A program made the translations under genes and the position numbers. Below are positions 18,293 to 27,304 of a DNA stretch of 59,516 bases, one piece after another (position 1 is the first letter of the stretch; each line of letters opens with the position of its first letter). The DNA lies in NCBI GenBank assembly GCA_003577005.1, contig QEUW01000003.1:1-59516 (forward strand). Direction: 5' to 3'. The notes under the pieces were generated by a model that saw only the letters and a list, made by a program, of their open reading frames with translations, made no database searches and was not told where the DNA came from. The stretch comes from Chloroflexota bacterium (GTDB lineage Bacteria > Chloroflexota > Anaerolineae > Caldilineales > Caldilineaceae).

Positions 18293-18766
18293 AGCGGTGC
18301 CTCGAGTGAAAATCCAATTATACGCCGGAGCGAAACCAACAAAAGCTTTGCAATTGTACCTTGTATTCTCATTTTCAACAATCGTATTTTCACAGCCATC
18401 AGGGCAAGAATATGAAAGAAGGCGACGCTGGCGACGTTCTCCAAGAGCAAGCACTTCCGCTATCTTCATTCATATACTTACCATACGGTGCATCATATCA
18501 TTCTTTAGGCGCTGGGCAAAGCACTGAGCAGAATGGGGTGCATCCAGCTATTCGAGCAAGCAGGGCAAGATGACATCTTGCCCTACGTTTTGGCGGCGCC
18601 TACGCAATGAGATGCGACGTGTATCCACATTTATGTCGCTACAGTATGCCTTGATCGCTGGGAAAATGTTTGGTTGAGTTGTACTCTTTATCCAGATTTG
18701 GCACATTTATCAGTCCAGGGCAGCCGTACAGGTGTTACGGCTTGCAGGTAAACAAAGGGGGAACAA
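18293..18766. other. Gene-free divergent intergenic region
   Basis: 474 bp between the divergent hybrid kinase and DUF1328 genes. The only structure I see is a perfect palindrome AGGGCAAGAT-GAC-ATCTTGCCCT at about 18562-18584. No ORF with a ribosome site. Promoters for both flanking genes must lie here but I cannot place them with confidence. Confidence 0.6.
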
Positions 18767-18946
18767 ATGGATCTGTTAGGTTGGGCATTGATTGCTCTAG
18801 TCATATCGCTGATCGCCGGTGCATTGGGTTTTACGGGTCTGGCGCAGGGTGCAGCCACGATTGCCAAGGTGCTTTTTGGCATCTTTCTGGTAGCGGCTGT
18901 GATCCTCTTTATCATGGCCATGGCCGGTATCAGTCTGATCCTGTAG
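18767..18946 (+). CDS. DUF1328 (YtjA-like) small membrane protein
   Basis: 59 residues with two hydrophobic helices ([16 protein letters not shown] and [18 protein letters not shown]), reading from the ATG at 18767 after AAAGGGGGAAC. Sequence and length match the DUF1328/YtjA family, small inner-membrane proteins often found in stress gene neighbourhoods. Function unknown. It opens a group of stress-type genes. Confidence 0.85.
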   Translation: MDLLGWALIALVISLIAGALGFTGLAQGAATIAKVLFGIFLVAAVILFIMAMAGISLIL

Positions 18947-18987
18947 TTGATTTTCTCAAGCTTTACGTACAAGAAACGAGGTAGCTG

Positions 18988-19386
18988 ATGAATCACCAGA
19001 CGCATGAGGCCGGTGCCGGTCAACCAGGTTCAATCTTGACACAAATCTACAAAGGGATGAATGTCTACAACAACGCCAATGAACACATTGGCGAAGTCCA
19101 AGCTGTCTATTTGGGTGCCGCAAGCGAGGTCGGCGCCGGGCCGGCTACCGATGATGCACGTGCGCAACCAGGTACGCGTGTCCAGCGCTTTGTTGCTGAA
19201 CTCTTCGATGCTACGGATATACCCGACGAAGTAGCAGAGCGCCTGCGACGAAGTGGCTATATCCGCATCGATGGCGCCGGTCTGCTGGCAAGAGACCGTT
19301 TTGTGACACCCGACCAGATTGCCCGTGTCAGCGGCGAGAACGTTTATCTCCGTACTGAGCATGCTGCGCGTATCGAAAATCAGTGA
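18988..19386 (+). CDS. PRC-barrel-like/DUF2171-like protein
   Basis: 132 residues, 41 bases after the DUF1328 gene. An N-terminal PRC-barrel-like strand set (IYKGMNVYNNANEHIGEVQAV) is followed by an acidic middle and a C-terminal segment (YIRIDGAGLLARDRFVTPDQIARV) that resembles the second half of DUF2171 proteins. Soluble and small, probably ligand-free structural or stress-related. The assignment is by pattern only. Confidence 0.6.
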   Translation: MNHQTHEAGAGQPGSILTQIYKGMNVYNNANEHIGEVQAVYLGAASEVGAGPATDDARAQPGTRVQRFVAELFDATDIPDEVAERLRRSGYIRIDGAGLLARDRFVTPDQIARVSGENVYLRTEHAARIENQ

Positions 19387-19442
19387 ACAGGCCAGCCGGT
19401 GCTCGCCCATCGGCCGCGTATGAGGTAGCACCAGCGCCATCT

Positions 19443-20510
19443 CTACTTTCGAAACGGGTCGCGCACCAGGTTATAGATCGAGACCAGAGCAATGATGCCA
19501 AGCGCCAACCCGATCTCGGCAACAGGCCTGCTGACAGTGCGCCCCCAACGCCGCCAACGCCGCTCCTGCGGCTGGGTTACGGGTAAGGGCATGACATTGG
19601 CTTCTGCGTTTTCAGGCACCGGCTCTTCTTCTAGCAGCGGGCGTTCGCGTTGGCGCGTACCGTAGGTGCGCCCATAAACCTGGGTAAATTCGGCGCCAAG
19701 AAAGAAGATCTGGGCCGAATAGTATGTCCACAACAACAGGACGATTAGCGAACCGGCAGCGCCATAAACCGATATGATTGTGCTCCGGCTCAAATAAAAG
19801 CTGATGAGCAGACGTCCGATTGAAAAGAGCAACGCAGTCGCCACGGCTCCGATCAAGATATCGTGCCAGGCGATGCGGACATCGGGCACATATTTGTAGA
19901 CTAGCGCAAAGATCAGTACGGTGATCAAAAAAAAGAATACAAAATTCACCGCCTGCGTCCGCACGGCGGCTTCTTCCCAGTTGGCATTGATCCAGTCGGT
20001 AGCAGCGCTCAACGCCGTTGTGATCACCAGCGAGGCAAACATGATAAAACCGCCGACCACGACCACCACCAACGCCACTAGCCGGACCAAGATTGCCTGC
20101 CAAAGGCCCTGATTCTCCTTCGTCGGCACATCCCAAATGTGGTTGAGGGCATTCTTCAGTTCGGCAAAAAGACCGGTGGCTCCGTAGAGCAGTGCAACAA
20201 AGCCGAACACAGTAGTGGCCAGGCTGGCGCCGGGATTGCGAGCATTTTCAATCAAGTTTTCGATGAATTCAGCCAGACGAGTGCTATTGGTAAAAGCAGC
20301 AACCTGCCCGGCAATACGCCCGGCGGCTGCATCGTGGCCGTAGACAAGGGCGGCCAAAGCCACACCGATAATAAAGAGCGGCGCAAAGGAAAAAATTGTG
20401 TAGTAGGCAAGCGCGGCTGCTAAATGGGCTGCGTTGTCTTCATTCCACTCGATCACGGTCATCTTCAGTAGTGCCCACGCGGACGGTGCTGCCGGTTTCT
20501 GCTGCACCAA
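19443..20510 (-). CDS. YihY/virulence factor BrkB-family membrane protein
   Basis: 355 residues from a TTG or GTG start (20510/20507) next to a strong AAGGAGGAGGAG. Six hydrophobic segments, with the family phrases DNAAHLAAALAYYTIFSFAPL, GATGLFAELKNALNHIWDV and AQIFFLGAEFTQVYG. A hydrophilic region and one more helix (IGLALGIIALVSIYNLV) follow. Inner-membrane protein; transport function unproven in the family. Confidence 0.92.
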   Translation of the reverse strand: MVQQKPAAPSAWALLKMTVIEWNEDNAAHLAAALAYYTIFSFAPLFIIGVALAALVYGHDAAAGRIAGQVAAFTNSTRLAEFIENLIENARNPGASLATTVFGFVALLYGATGLFAELKNALNHIWDVPTKENQGLWQAILVRLVALVVVVVGGFIMFASLVITTALSAATDWINANWEEAAVRTQAVNFVFFFLITVLIFALVYKYVPDVRIAWHDILIGAVATALLFSIGRLLISFYLSRSTIISVYGAAGSLIVLLLWTYYSAQIFFLGAEFTQVYGRTYGTRQRERPLLEEEPVPENAEANVMPLPVTQPQERRWRRWGRTVSRPVAEIGLALGIIALVSIYNLVRDPFRK

Positions 20511-20591
20511 CTCCTCCTCCTTGTGATAGCTTGAACGGCGGCGAAAGGGCGCTGCCCTATGAATTCGGTCCTTTTACCGCCATTCCACCCC

Positions 20592-21776
20592 CTATACCTG
20601 TTTGCCATCGCCCGAACGCTCTGCTTCGCCTATCAGAGTTTCCAGCCGTTGCATCAAATTGACCAGCACGGGCGATGACTTCTCTCCGGCCGTGTGGATG
20701 CGCTCCTGCAAGGCGGCCAGTCGCAGGCGTAACTGGTGCAAGTCGGTGTATAGAGGTTCGGCCATCTGGGGCGTCGGGCGCTGCAAAAGATTGTTGATTG
20801 CGATCTGCAAGGCAACAGCCAGGGGAGGCGCCACCAACAAACCAACCAGACCAAGCGCATCCCCCAGCGCCAGCATCACCAGCACGACAAGCACGCCCCA
20901 ATAGCGGTCCTGCGTGTAAAGCCGCCGCTCCAGCCAGAACTCCATCACGATGAGCACAACAATCGTGTACCCTACGGCAAGCAGGGCAACCGTTGCACCG
21001 CTTAGACTCCCGATCAACACAGCTGCACCAACCGCGATGATGCTACCCACCAACGGCACGAGCCACGCCAACGCAGCAGTGGCGGCCAGAATAAAGGGAT
21101 ATTTTACACCCAGCAGCCAGAAGCCCACCGTAAACAGGAACCCGGCGATCACACTCTGCAATACCTCGCTGCGGATATAAGAACCCACTTCCCGTTCGAG
21201 GGCGCGCCAGAATTCCCGCGCCTGCGCCCGGCGCTCCGGTGGCAAGACGGAGAGCCAGAGCCGCTCAAAACGACGTTGGTCCGCAGTCCAGTAAATACCG
21301 ACTACTGTAGCAAGCGCCACCTGCCCTAACAGATTGCCTACCGACTGCATCAAGAGCATGGCGCCCTGCGCCAGCCCCTCCCCTTCGCTCTGCACCAGCC
21401 AACTGCTCACCTGCTCGGTGGTCGGCAGCCGTGGGATATAGATAGGGCGCTCACCCGAAAAATCGAATACTCGGCCTTGCATACCGCTGTATTGGATCAA
21501 GAAATCCTGTACAAGCGGGTCAATTTCCCTAAGCATAGGAATGGAGACACCAACCACCAATGCAGCAAAGCCGCCAATGACCGACAGGTAGACGGTGAGG
21601 ATAGCCAGTGCGCGCGGCCACCCCCGCTTCTCCAACGCATCTACCGGTTCATCGAGCGCGGCGGCAATCGCCAGGGCAAGAACAAACATAAAAACGACGC
21701 TGCGCAGTTGCCAGACGATCAAGGCGACCAACAACGTCAACAGGATAATGATGGTCAGGATTGCAAGTCGCTTCAC
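20592..21776 (-). CDS. AI-2E family transporter (PerM/YhhT-like), copy 2
   Basis: 394 residues with about eight hydrophobic helices. The GTG start overlaps the TGA stop of the preceding AI-2E gene (GTGA), so the two paralogues are coupled. Family landmarks are ALDEPVDALEKRGWPRALAI and GDALGLVGLLVAPPLAVALQI, plus a cytoplasmic C-terminal coiled region. Members export autoinducers or act as Na+/H+ antiporters; the substrate here is unknown. Confidence 0.9.
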   Translation of the reverse strand: MKRLAILTIIILLTLLVALIVWQLRSVVFMFVLALAIAAALDEPVDALEKRGWPRALAILTVYLSVIGGFAALVVGVSIPMLREIDPLVQDFLIQYSGMQGRVFDFSGERPIYIPRLPTTEQVSSWLVQSEGEGLAQGAMLLMQSVGNLLGQVALATVVGIYWTADQRRFERLWLSVLPPERRAQAREFWRALEREVGSYIRSEVLQSVIAGFLFTVGFWLLGVKYPFILAATAALAWLVPLVGSIIAVGAAVLIGSLSGATVALLAVGYTIVVLIVMEFWLERRLYTQDRYWGVLVVLVMLALGDALGLVGLLVAPPLAVALQIAINNLLQRPTPQMAEPLYTDLHQLRLRLAALQERIHTAGEKSSPVLVNLMQRLETLIGEAERSGDGKQV

Positions 21777-23107
21777 GCGTTACCCTCTACCCTGGCCAGA
21801 TAGCGATCCAGATCGGTGGCAATCGCCTCGATCTCATCTGACGTCTGATCGCTATCGGCCTCTTCCGCTTCGTCACCATTGTCACTGCGTACTTGTTTGC
21901 GCATATCCTGCGCCAGTTGCCGTGCTTCCAGCCGCAAGACACCCACATGGCTGCGTCCAACGCCAACTGTCTCCGGCGCTCCGGTTGTGGTCTCTTCGAT
22001 GGCCGGCGTGGCAAAGAGCAGACGGTTGAGCACAATCTGCAAGATGGCCGCCAGTGGAATAGCCAGGATCGCCCCCACGATCCCAAAGAGCGCGCCAAAT
22101 GCAGCAATGGCGAGCATAGAGACCACTGCATTGACCCCCACCGACTCATCCATGACCCGTGGCACCAAGAGGTTGTTTTCTAGTACCTGAATCGCAACCA
22201 GCGCGCCCACCACCCAGAGCGTCTTTTCTGGCGCAGTAGCCAATGTCATCAGCACCGCCGGGATGGCGCCGAGCGTAGGGCCAATCACAGGAACGGCCTC
22301 GAAGATCCCCATCACCAGCCCCAACATCACCGCATTGGGAATGCCTAACAAGAGAAAAGCCGCTATAGAACCAACGCCGACGAGGACACACAGGATCACC
22401 TGGCCACGAAAGTAACCACCAATCTTGCCGTTGATCTCGTCGATGAGGTGGCGCCATTCATCACGGCGTTCGGCTGGCGCCCGCAAGAGTAGCTTGCGCA
22501 CAATCAGGTCACCTTCTACTGTCCAGTAGTAGGTCAAAAAGAAGACACCAAGAATGGCAAAGAGCGTGCGCAGAGTGAGGGTCAAATAACGCCAGGTAAA
22601 CGAAGCACCTTCGGAATCTTCGCCACCGGCTGTTGCGGCCAGAGCAGGCAACGAAAGTTCGGCCGGTAGCGCACGTCCCACACCGCGCACAAGACCGATG
22701 TTCGATTCGAGCAAATAGGTGCGCAGGCTTGCGTAGTAGTCGGGGAGATCGGTCACAATCTGCTGCACCTGACCAATCAGGGATGGCCCCATGAGCGAAA
22801 GCAGAAGGCCGATCAGCAGCACCAGCAGGACGTAGAGCAACACTACGCCGTACTCCTTGCGGACCCCGCGGCGCTGCAGCCACTTCACCGCCGGTTCGAG
22901 CGCGACAGTGAGCGAAAGCGCCACAAAGAAGAGAAAAACGATCATATAAAAACGATAGAGCAACAAGAAGCCGAGCACCACAGCCAAAACGGTCATGGTC
23001 GCTATCATCATCCTACGCACCGTCCATTGCGCCGACGCGGCAGCGCTGGCATCTTCCTCTTTAGGTGCTTGCGGGAATTCGGGCTGCATAGACAGGTTTG
23101 ACGTCAT
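21773..23107 (-). CDS. AI-2E family transporter (PerM/YhhT-like), copy 1
   Basis: 444 residues, longer than its neighbour through an acidic N-terminal tail and an acidic C-terminal tail. Family landmarks: ALEPAVKWLQRRGVRKEYGVV, IFEAVPVIGPTLGAIPAVL, VLENNLLVPRVMDESVGVNAV and LFGIVGAILAIPLAAILQI. First of the coupled pair. The start codon is uncertain (MTSNLS at 23107 or MQPEFP at 23089). Confidence 0.9.
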   Translation of the reverse strand: MTSNLSMQPEFPQAPKEEDASAAASAQWTVRRMMIATMTVLAVVLGFLLLYRFYMIVFLFFVALSLTVALEPAVKWLQRRGVRKEYGVVLLYVLLVLLIGLLLSLMGPSLIGQVQQIVTDLPDYYASLRTYLLESNIGLVRGVGRALPAELSLPALAATAGGEDSEGASFTWRYLTLTLRTLFAILGVFFLTYYWTVEGDLIVRKLLLRAPAERRDEWRHLIDEINGKIGGYFRGQVILCVLVGVGSIAAFLLLGIPNAVMLGLVMGIFEAVPVIGPTLGAIPAVLMTLATAPEKTLWVVGALVAIQVLENNLLVPRVMDESVGVNAVVSMLAIAAFGALFGIVGAILAIPLAAILQIVLNRLLFATPAIEETTTGAPETVGVGRSHVGVLRLEARQLAQDMRKQVRSDNGDEAEEADSDQTSDEIEAIATDLDRYLARVEGNA

Positions 23108-23294
23108 CTTCGTGCGAATCCTAAGAGTCTACGCTGATCTGTTTGTATTTCTATGGCAGGATGGCAAGAAAGGGATCGGCTGTTATTCATCTCGTCAATC
23201 TGTCTGCCTACCCAGTCACATCGGTGCTACGTTTAGTTTACAGCACGGACCGGCCTTATCTAGTCAGCTTCTTACAATTTCTTCCCACGCGATC

Positions 23295-23327
23295 GTGCCC
23301 TTTCTCGCATGGGCGAAAAAGGGCACG
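23295..23327. terminator. Hairpin between regulator gene and AI-2E operon
   Basis: GTGCCCTTT and AAAGGGCAC pair around a 15-base loop. It lies between two minus-strand genes, downstream of the LuxR regulator. A terminator is likely, though a U-tract is weak. Confidence 0.5.
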
Positions 23328-23400
23328 TCAGGAGGAAGAATGGGGAAAACAGTGTGGCAATGCGCCTGGCAAACGCGACCAACACTGTGGGGCAACAAAC

Positions 23401-24171
23401 TCAGGCAGCATAGGCGCCAGGTTGGCGCCCACCATAGGTCGCCGGCTGGACAAACGGTATCCTCTTGGCCGGCGCTGTCTTATCACCGGCTTTGTTGGCG
23501 CCATTGGATGTCATCAACTGGCGAGCAAAGATAACCGCATGTTTGCGGCTCTGGACATCGAGCTTGCGCAGGATGTTGTGAACATGATTTTTTACTGTAC
23601 CAAGTTCAATGATCAAGCTATCAGCGATCTGCTGATTGGTCATACCTTGCTCGATAAGAGCGAGAATTTCCCATTCACGCGGCGTCAACTCGGTTGGCTC
23701 GTTGTAGGAATCGGCAGTGGCCAACGTGCGGATCGCAGTTACCTGGCGCTTGAGTTCGGCCAGGCGAGCGATCATGGCACCCGCCATATGGGGGGCTATC
23801 ACAAACTGATTGGCATGGACAGCGCGGATCTTTTTAATCAGATCCTGTAATGATTCTTCTTCCAGAACATAACCGGCAGCGCCTTCTTCAACACAACGTA
23901 AAACTGCCGCCTTGGATTGAACAAGGCCAGTAACGAGCACCTTCGCCGCCTTATTGTTGCGACTCGCACTGCGTGTGATGCGTAAAGCATCATTGTCGGG
24001 TAGATTGATATTGACCAGAACGACATCGACGGGGCTGCTGTCCAGCTTTGTCGCGGCCTCTTCGGCGGAGCGAGCAAAATCGACGACGCGGATGTCAGGC
24101 TCCTCGTTGAGCGCGGCGGCCATCAGGTCACACGTCAGCCGTACTTTGTGAACAACAAGCACACGAATCAT
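23401..24171 (-). CDS. LuxR/NarL-type regulator with degenerate receiver
   Basis: 256 residues from the ATG at 24171, preceded by GAGGAGG; the 22-codon extension is rejected. The C-terminal LuxR HTH is intact (TPREWEILALIEQGMTNQQIADSLI then GTVKNHVHNILRKL). The N-terminal receiver keeps the fold, but its phosphorylation residues are changed: the acidic pair position reads HK (8-9), the phosphoacceptor reads Asn in VLVNINLP (about 54), and the conserved Lys position reads Glu in GYVLEEES. It should bind DNA without Asp phosphorylation. It sits amid stress-type genes. Confidence 0.88.
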   Translation of the reverse strand: MIRVLVVHKVRLTCDLMAAALNEEPDIRVVDFARSAEEAATKLDSSPVDVVLVNINLPDNDALRITRSASRNNKAAKVLVTGLVQSKAAVLRCVEEGAAGYVLEEESLQDLIKKIRAVHANQFVIAPHMAGAMIARLAELKRQVTAIRTLATADSYNEPTELTPREWEILALIEQGMTNQQIADSLIIELGTVKNHVHNILRKLDVQSRKHAVIFARQLMTSNGANKAGDKTAPAKRIPFVQPATYGGRQPGAYAA

Positions 24172-24480
24172 CGTAGCCTCCTCTAGCGCATTTCCCAGGT
24201 GGGGGTTGTTTCCTGTTCTTGAGGCGAGGACGACCAAACGTCACTCCCTGCGTTCCGCCTCATTTCATTCTTTGCTATGTTACGTTTTGGTTACGCTGTA
24301 CAGCATACACACATTTGTTGCTAAAGTGAATGGGGAGAATGGGCAGACGGGGGTAGGGATGTCCCTACCATCCGAGTAGAACGAGGACAACGCTGAATCT
24401 GTGGGTATCTGTTTCCGATAAAACAGCAAGAGAGGATGGCAGCCCGTTGTGCGGGACTGCCATCTGTGGACAGAAAGCGG
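24172..24480. other. Intergenic region with a terminator hairpin
   Basis: 309 bp between two minus-strand genes, with no gene seen. A hairpin at 24435-24464 (GATGGCAGCCCG / CGGGACTGCCATC with a short loop) lies just past the stop of the DUF2892 gene and is its likely terminator. The rest should hold the regulator promoter. Confidence 0.6.
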
Positions 24481-24918
24481 CTAGCCGTGAGCCGGAGGAT
24501 CGCTGGCGGGAAACGATTCCCAGGAGCGCTGGTCAATCTTGTCGCGTTGGCGCTCGCGTTGCAGTTCACGTCCAACTGTGCTCCCTTTGCTATCGGGAGG
24601 CATTCCCGACACTTCATCTGTAATATGCGAGGCAACAGAGGTGCGATCCCGGTTGCGATTTAGCGCAGCGGTGATTGGGCAGTAGCCGCCGACCCCGCGG
24701 TAAAGCAAAAAGCTGGCCAGGGCGATCAATCCCATCAGTGCAAGCAGACGCCGGCCAAACCAGTAAACGATCAACGAGCCTGCGGCAATCGATGCCACTC
24801 GTTCAGCCGTCCCTAGATTTCCTGGCTGCGTAAAAAGCCAGCGTTGGGCATCATCCCCTCGTTTCACACGAATGACAACCGGCGGGGTCGTCGCTGTATC
24901 ACCATTTTGATTCATCAT
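24481..24918 (-). CDS. DUF2892 (YgaP-like) small membrane protein
   Basis: 145 residues, start ATGATG after AAGGAGCATC. The central domain NLGTAERVASIAAGSLIVYW, with two hydrophobic segments, ending GGYCPITAALNRN, matches DUF2892 inner-membrane proteins. The basic C-terminal tail ends in WESFPASDPP, a tail motif I recall from small stress proteins. Function unknown. Confidence 0.8.
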   Translation of the reverse strand: MMNQNGDTATTPPVVIRVKRGDDAQRWLFTQPGNLGTAERVASIAAGSLIVYWFGRRLLALMGLIALASFLLYRGVGGYCPITAALNRNRDRTSVASHITDEVSGMPPDSKGSTVGRELQRERQRDKIDQRSWESFPASDPPAHG

Positions 24919-25259
24919 GATGCTCCTTCTTCGTTTATGCCCTATCTTTTTGGAAACACAGAAACATGAAACACTCTCGCCATTCCAGAGCCAGTAGGTC
25001 AGCGGCGATAGAGTACCGACTTATAACTAAAACCTGGACACTGGTCTATAGCGCAATAGACTGGTAGCTACTATTCCTATCAATAAGCGTCTAGGATCGA
25101 GTGTCTCGAACGCCTCTTCACTAGAAAACAGGGTTGCCCAGGGTTGATCCAAACACAACTTTTGCGTGTACGTCTCCTGTACTTCTGGTGTGGGGCCTAT
25201 ACCAGGAGATGGTTTCCAGATGCTTACACAGTTAGAAAGAAGAGAAAGGAGTTTCCCGA
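24919..25259. other. Gene-free divergent intergenic region
   Basis: 341 bp between the divergent DUF2892 and ChaB genes. I see no convincing ORF, repeat or hairpin; it should carry both promoters. Confidence 0.5.
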
Positions 25260-25496
25260 ATGCCTTACAAATCACTGGCGGAATTGCCCGACTCTGTACG
25301 CGATAACCTGCCAAAACATGCCCAGGAAATCTACAAAGAAGCATACAACAGCGCCTGGGATCAGTACGCCGACCCTTCTTCTCGCCGCGACGATGCTTCC
25401 CGTGAAGAGGTGGCCCATCGTGTGGCCTGGGCTGCAGTCAAACAGAAATATGAGAAGAACGACCAGGATCGCTGGGTCCGAAAGAAAGATGAGTAG
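25260..25496 (+). CDS. chaB: ChaB family protein
   Basis: 78 residues, ATG after AAAGGAG. Nearly the whole protein matches ChaB: YKSLAELPDSVRDNLPKHAQ, IYKEAYNSAWDQYAD, then EEVAHRVAWAAVKQKYEK. ChaB was named as a regulator of the ChaA cation antiporter, but small ChaB proteins are widespread in stress loci. No chaA gene is here. Confidence 0.92.
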   Translation: MPYKSLAELPDSVRDNLPKHAQEIYKEAYNSAWDQYADPSSRRDDASREEVAHRVAWAAVKQKYEKNDQDRWVRKKDE

Positions 25497-25514
25497 CACA
25501 CACACAGGGAAACA

Positions 25515-25600
25515 GGTAGACACGGAGCCAAGACCTTGCTGCGAATCTACCTGTTTCCCTGCCCATTTACTACTTGCCTACCCGTCTACAGGTTACGGAT
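25515..25600. terminator. Bidirectional hairpin between convergent chaB and csbD-like genes
   Basis: GGGAAACAGGTAGA and TCTACCTGTTTCCC pair around a 25-base loop. The right arm continues into degenerate 8-bp units based on GTAGACGG that reach the end of the csbD-like gene. The design resembles the heptamer hairpins at 1020 and 55776. Confidence 0.6.
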
Positions 25601-25783
25601 AAAATCATCAACCTCACGGGCGGCCCGTTCCTTGGTGTATCCATACTTCCTCTGCAACATGCCTTCTAGTTCAGTCCGGCGACCGTCGATGCGATCTAGA
25701 TCGTCATCGGTAAGATCACCCCAGGCCTGTTGCACCTTGCCGCGGATTTCCTTCCACTGGCCCTGCAAGATATCACGGTTCAT
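25586..25783 (-). CDS. CsbD family stress protein
   Basis: 65 residues from the ATG at 25783 (MNRDILQGQWKEIRGKV), with AAGGAG 7 bases upstream; the ATG six codons earlier overlaps this ribosome site and is rejected. It has the CsbD signature: GKVQQAWGDLTDDDLDRIDG and a helical, charged C-terminus ending VDDFIRNL. CsbD proteins are general-stress induced in several bacteria; biochemical function unknown. Confidence 0.92.
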   Translation of the reverse strand: MNRDILQGQWKEIRGKVQQAWGDLTDDDLDRIDGRRTELEGMLQRKYGYTKERAAREVDDFIRNL

Positions 25784-25976
25784 TGGTTTGCTCCTTTCCA
25801 TAACGGGTCATGGTTTGCCTGCTGGTAAAGACTCTTTAGGTGTACCTCCTGTTTTTTTACACACCCTCTTTCCTCTATCTTTGCACAGATCTTGACCAGG
25901 GTCGAGAGGGCAGGATAGATCAGCGCGGCATAGGTACCGGTACATGTAGAACAAGGACCGATGCCCGACCGCTACA

Positions 25977-27293
25977 TTATTGCATCGGCGGTGTCAAGAC
26001 GTTGCCAATAACGTGGATCACGCCGTTGGCTGTCTCGATGTCAGCGTGTTGGACAAGCGCACCATTGACGGTGATTTGCCCATCCTCGAGCACGATAATC
26101 TGCAACTGCTGGCCGTTTACAGTGAGCAGCGTGGGGAGGCGCGCCAGATCGGCCGCAGTGACATAGTCACGCACCAGATGGTATTGAAGCGTGCTGGCCA
26201 ATGTCACGGTGTCGTTGAGCAGTGTTTCCAACGCCGGTAACTGGTTGAACGCTGCATCTGTCGGGACAAAGATCGTAAATGGCCCCGGCTCCTCCAACGC
26301 AGTTGTGAGACCGGCTGAATCAACTGCAACAGCCGCCAATGACAACTCCTCCGCCGACCGCAGGATCTCAACAATGGTCTGGCCTGAGGTGTCAGTAGCC
26401 ACCAGTTCGTCCAGGGTTTGGCCGAGTGCAGGAGCCAGAGCCGGGTCGTCGACCACTCTGGGCGCGGGTGGAACGAGCAAAGCCAACGTCGGAGGCACCA
26501 GAATACGGTCGATCACATGGATGACCCCATTCACGGCCATTACATCGCTCCGCACGATGAGCGCGTCGTTGACTAGACGTTCACCCGTAATCGTCACGGT
26601 GATGGTAAGCGGTTGTCCTGCAATCGACTGGGCAGAATTGAGTTCGGCCAATCGCGCTGCGTCGGCCTGGTCTGCCACCAGGTGATAGCGCAGCAATTGC
26701 GTCAGCAGGGCCTGGTCGCTCAACACGGCTTCGAGCGTTGCGGGCGGCACAAGAGCAAAGGCCTCGTCGGTTGGTGCAAAAAGTGTGTACGGCCCAGGAT
26801 TGGCCAGCGTCATGGTCATCCCAGCTCGCTCGAGGGCAGTGGTCAATACCTGAAAGTCATCTACTGACTGTAGCACACCGAGCATGGTCAGGTTGGCAGT
26901 ATCGGTGAAAGCCAAGCCAGTGTCTACAGCCGGAGCAGCGTCAGGGGCGCCAGGCGTAACAGTGGGTAGCACCACAGCGGTTGTGGCCGTAGGCGGCGCA
27001 CTCTCCTCTATAGCGACAGGAGGGCCAGTTACTGGCTCTGTGACGGCTACGGTGGGCGTTGCCGGTTCGGTGACGGTAACCGCGGTTGCCAACGGTGTGA
27101 GCGCGCCGGCAATTGTAGGCGTCGCGGGTGGACTTGCTTCGACTGTCGCCGTAACAGCCACAGTCTCCCCCGGGGTCGTCACCGCCTCTGCCAGTGGGGT
27201 ATCGGCCGGTGGTGGTGTAACTATCAGACTTGTGCAGCCGATGAGCGTGGGCAACAACAGGGTGCATAGGGTGATGATCCACTGTCTGTGCAT
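25977..27293 (-). CDS. Lipoprotein with two fasciclin (FAS1) domains
   Basis: 438 residues, ATG with AAAGG upstream. The signal peptide ends in lipobox LIGC, followed by a Pro/Thr/Val-rich linker of roughly 110 residues. The two FAS1 domains span about residues 130-280 and 305-438. Each has the H1 motif (FTLFAPTDEAF-type and FTIFVPTDAAF) and the second motif (NGVIHVIDRIL and NGVIHVIGNVL). FAS1 domains mediate cell adhesion; surface location is expected. Confidence 0.92.
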   Translation of the reverse strand: MHRQWIITLCTLLLPTLIGCTSLIVTPPPADTPLAEAVTTPGETVAVTATVEASPPATPTIAGALTPLATAVTVTEPATPTVAVTEPVTGPPVAIEESAPPTATTAVVLPTVTPGAPDAAPAVDTGLAFTDTANLTMLGVLQSVDDFQVLTTALERAGMTMTLANPGPYTLFAPTDEAFALVPPATLEAVLSDQALLTQLLRYHLVADQADAARLAELNSAQSIAGQPLTITVTITGERLVNDALIVRSDVMAVNGVIHVIDRILVPPTLALLVPPAPRVVDDPALAPALGQTLDELVATDTSGQTIVEILRSAEELSLAAVAVDSAGLTTALEEPGPFTIFVPTDAAFNQLPALETLLNDTVTLASTLQYHLVRDYVTAADLARLPTLLTVNGQQLQIIVLEDGQITVNGALVQHADIETANGVIHVIGNVLTPPMQ

Positions 27294-27304
27294 GATTGGC
27301 CTTT

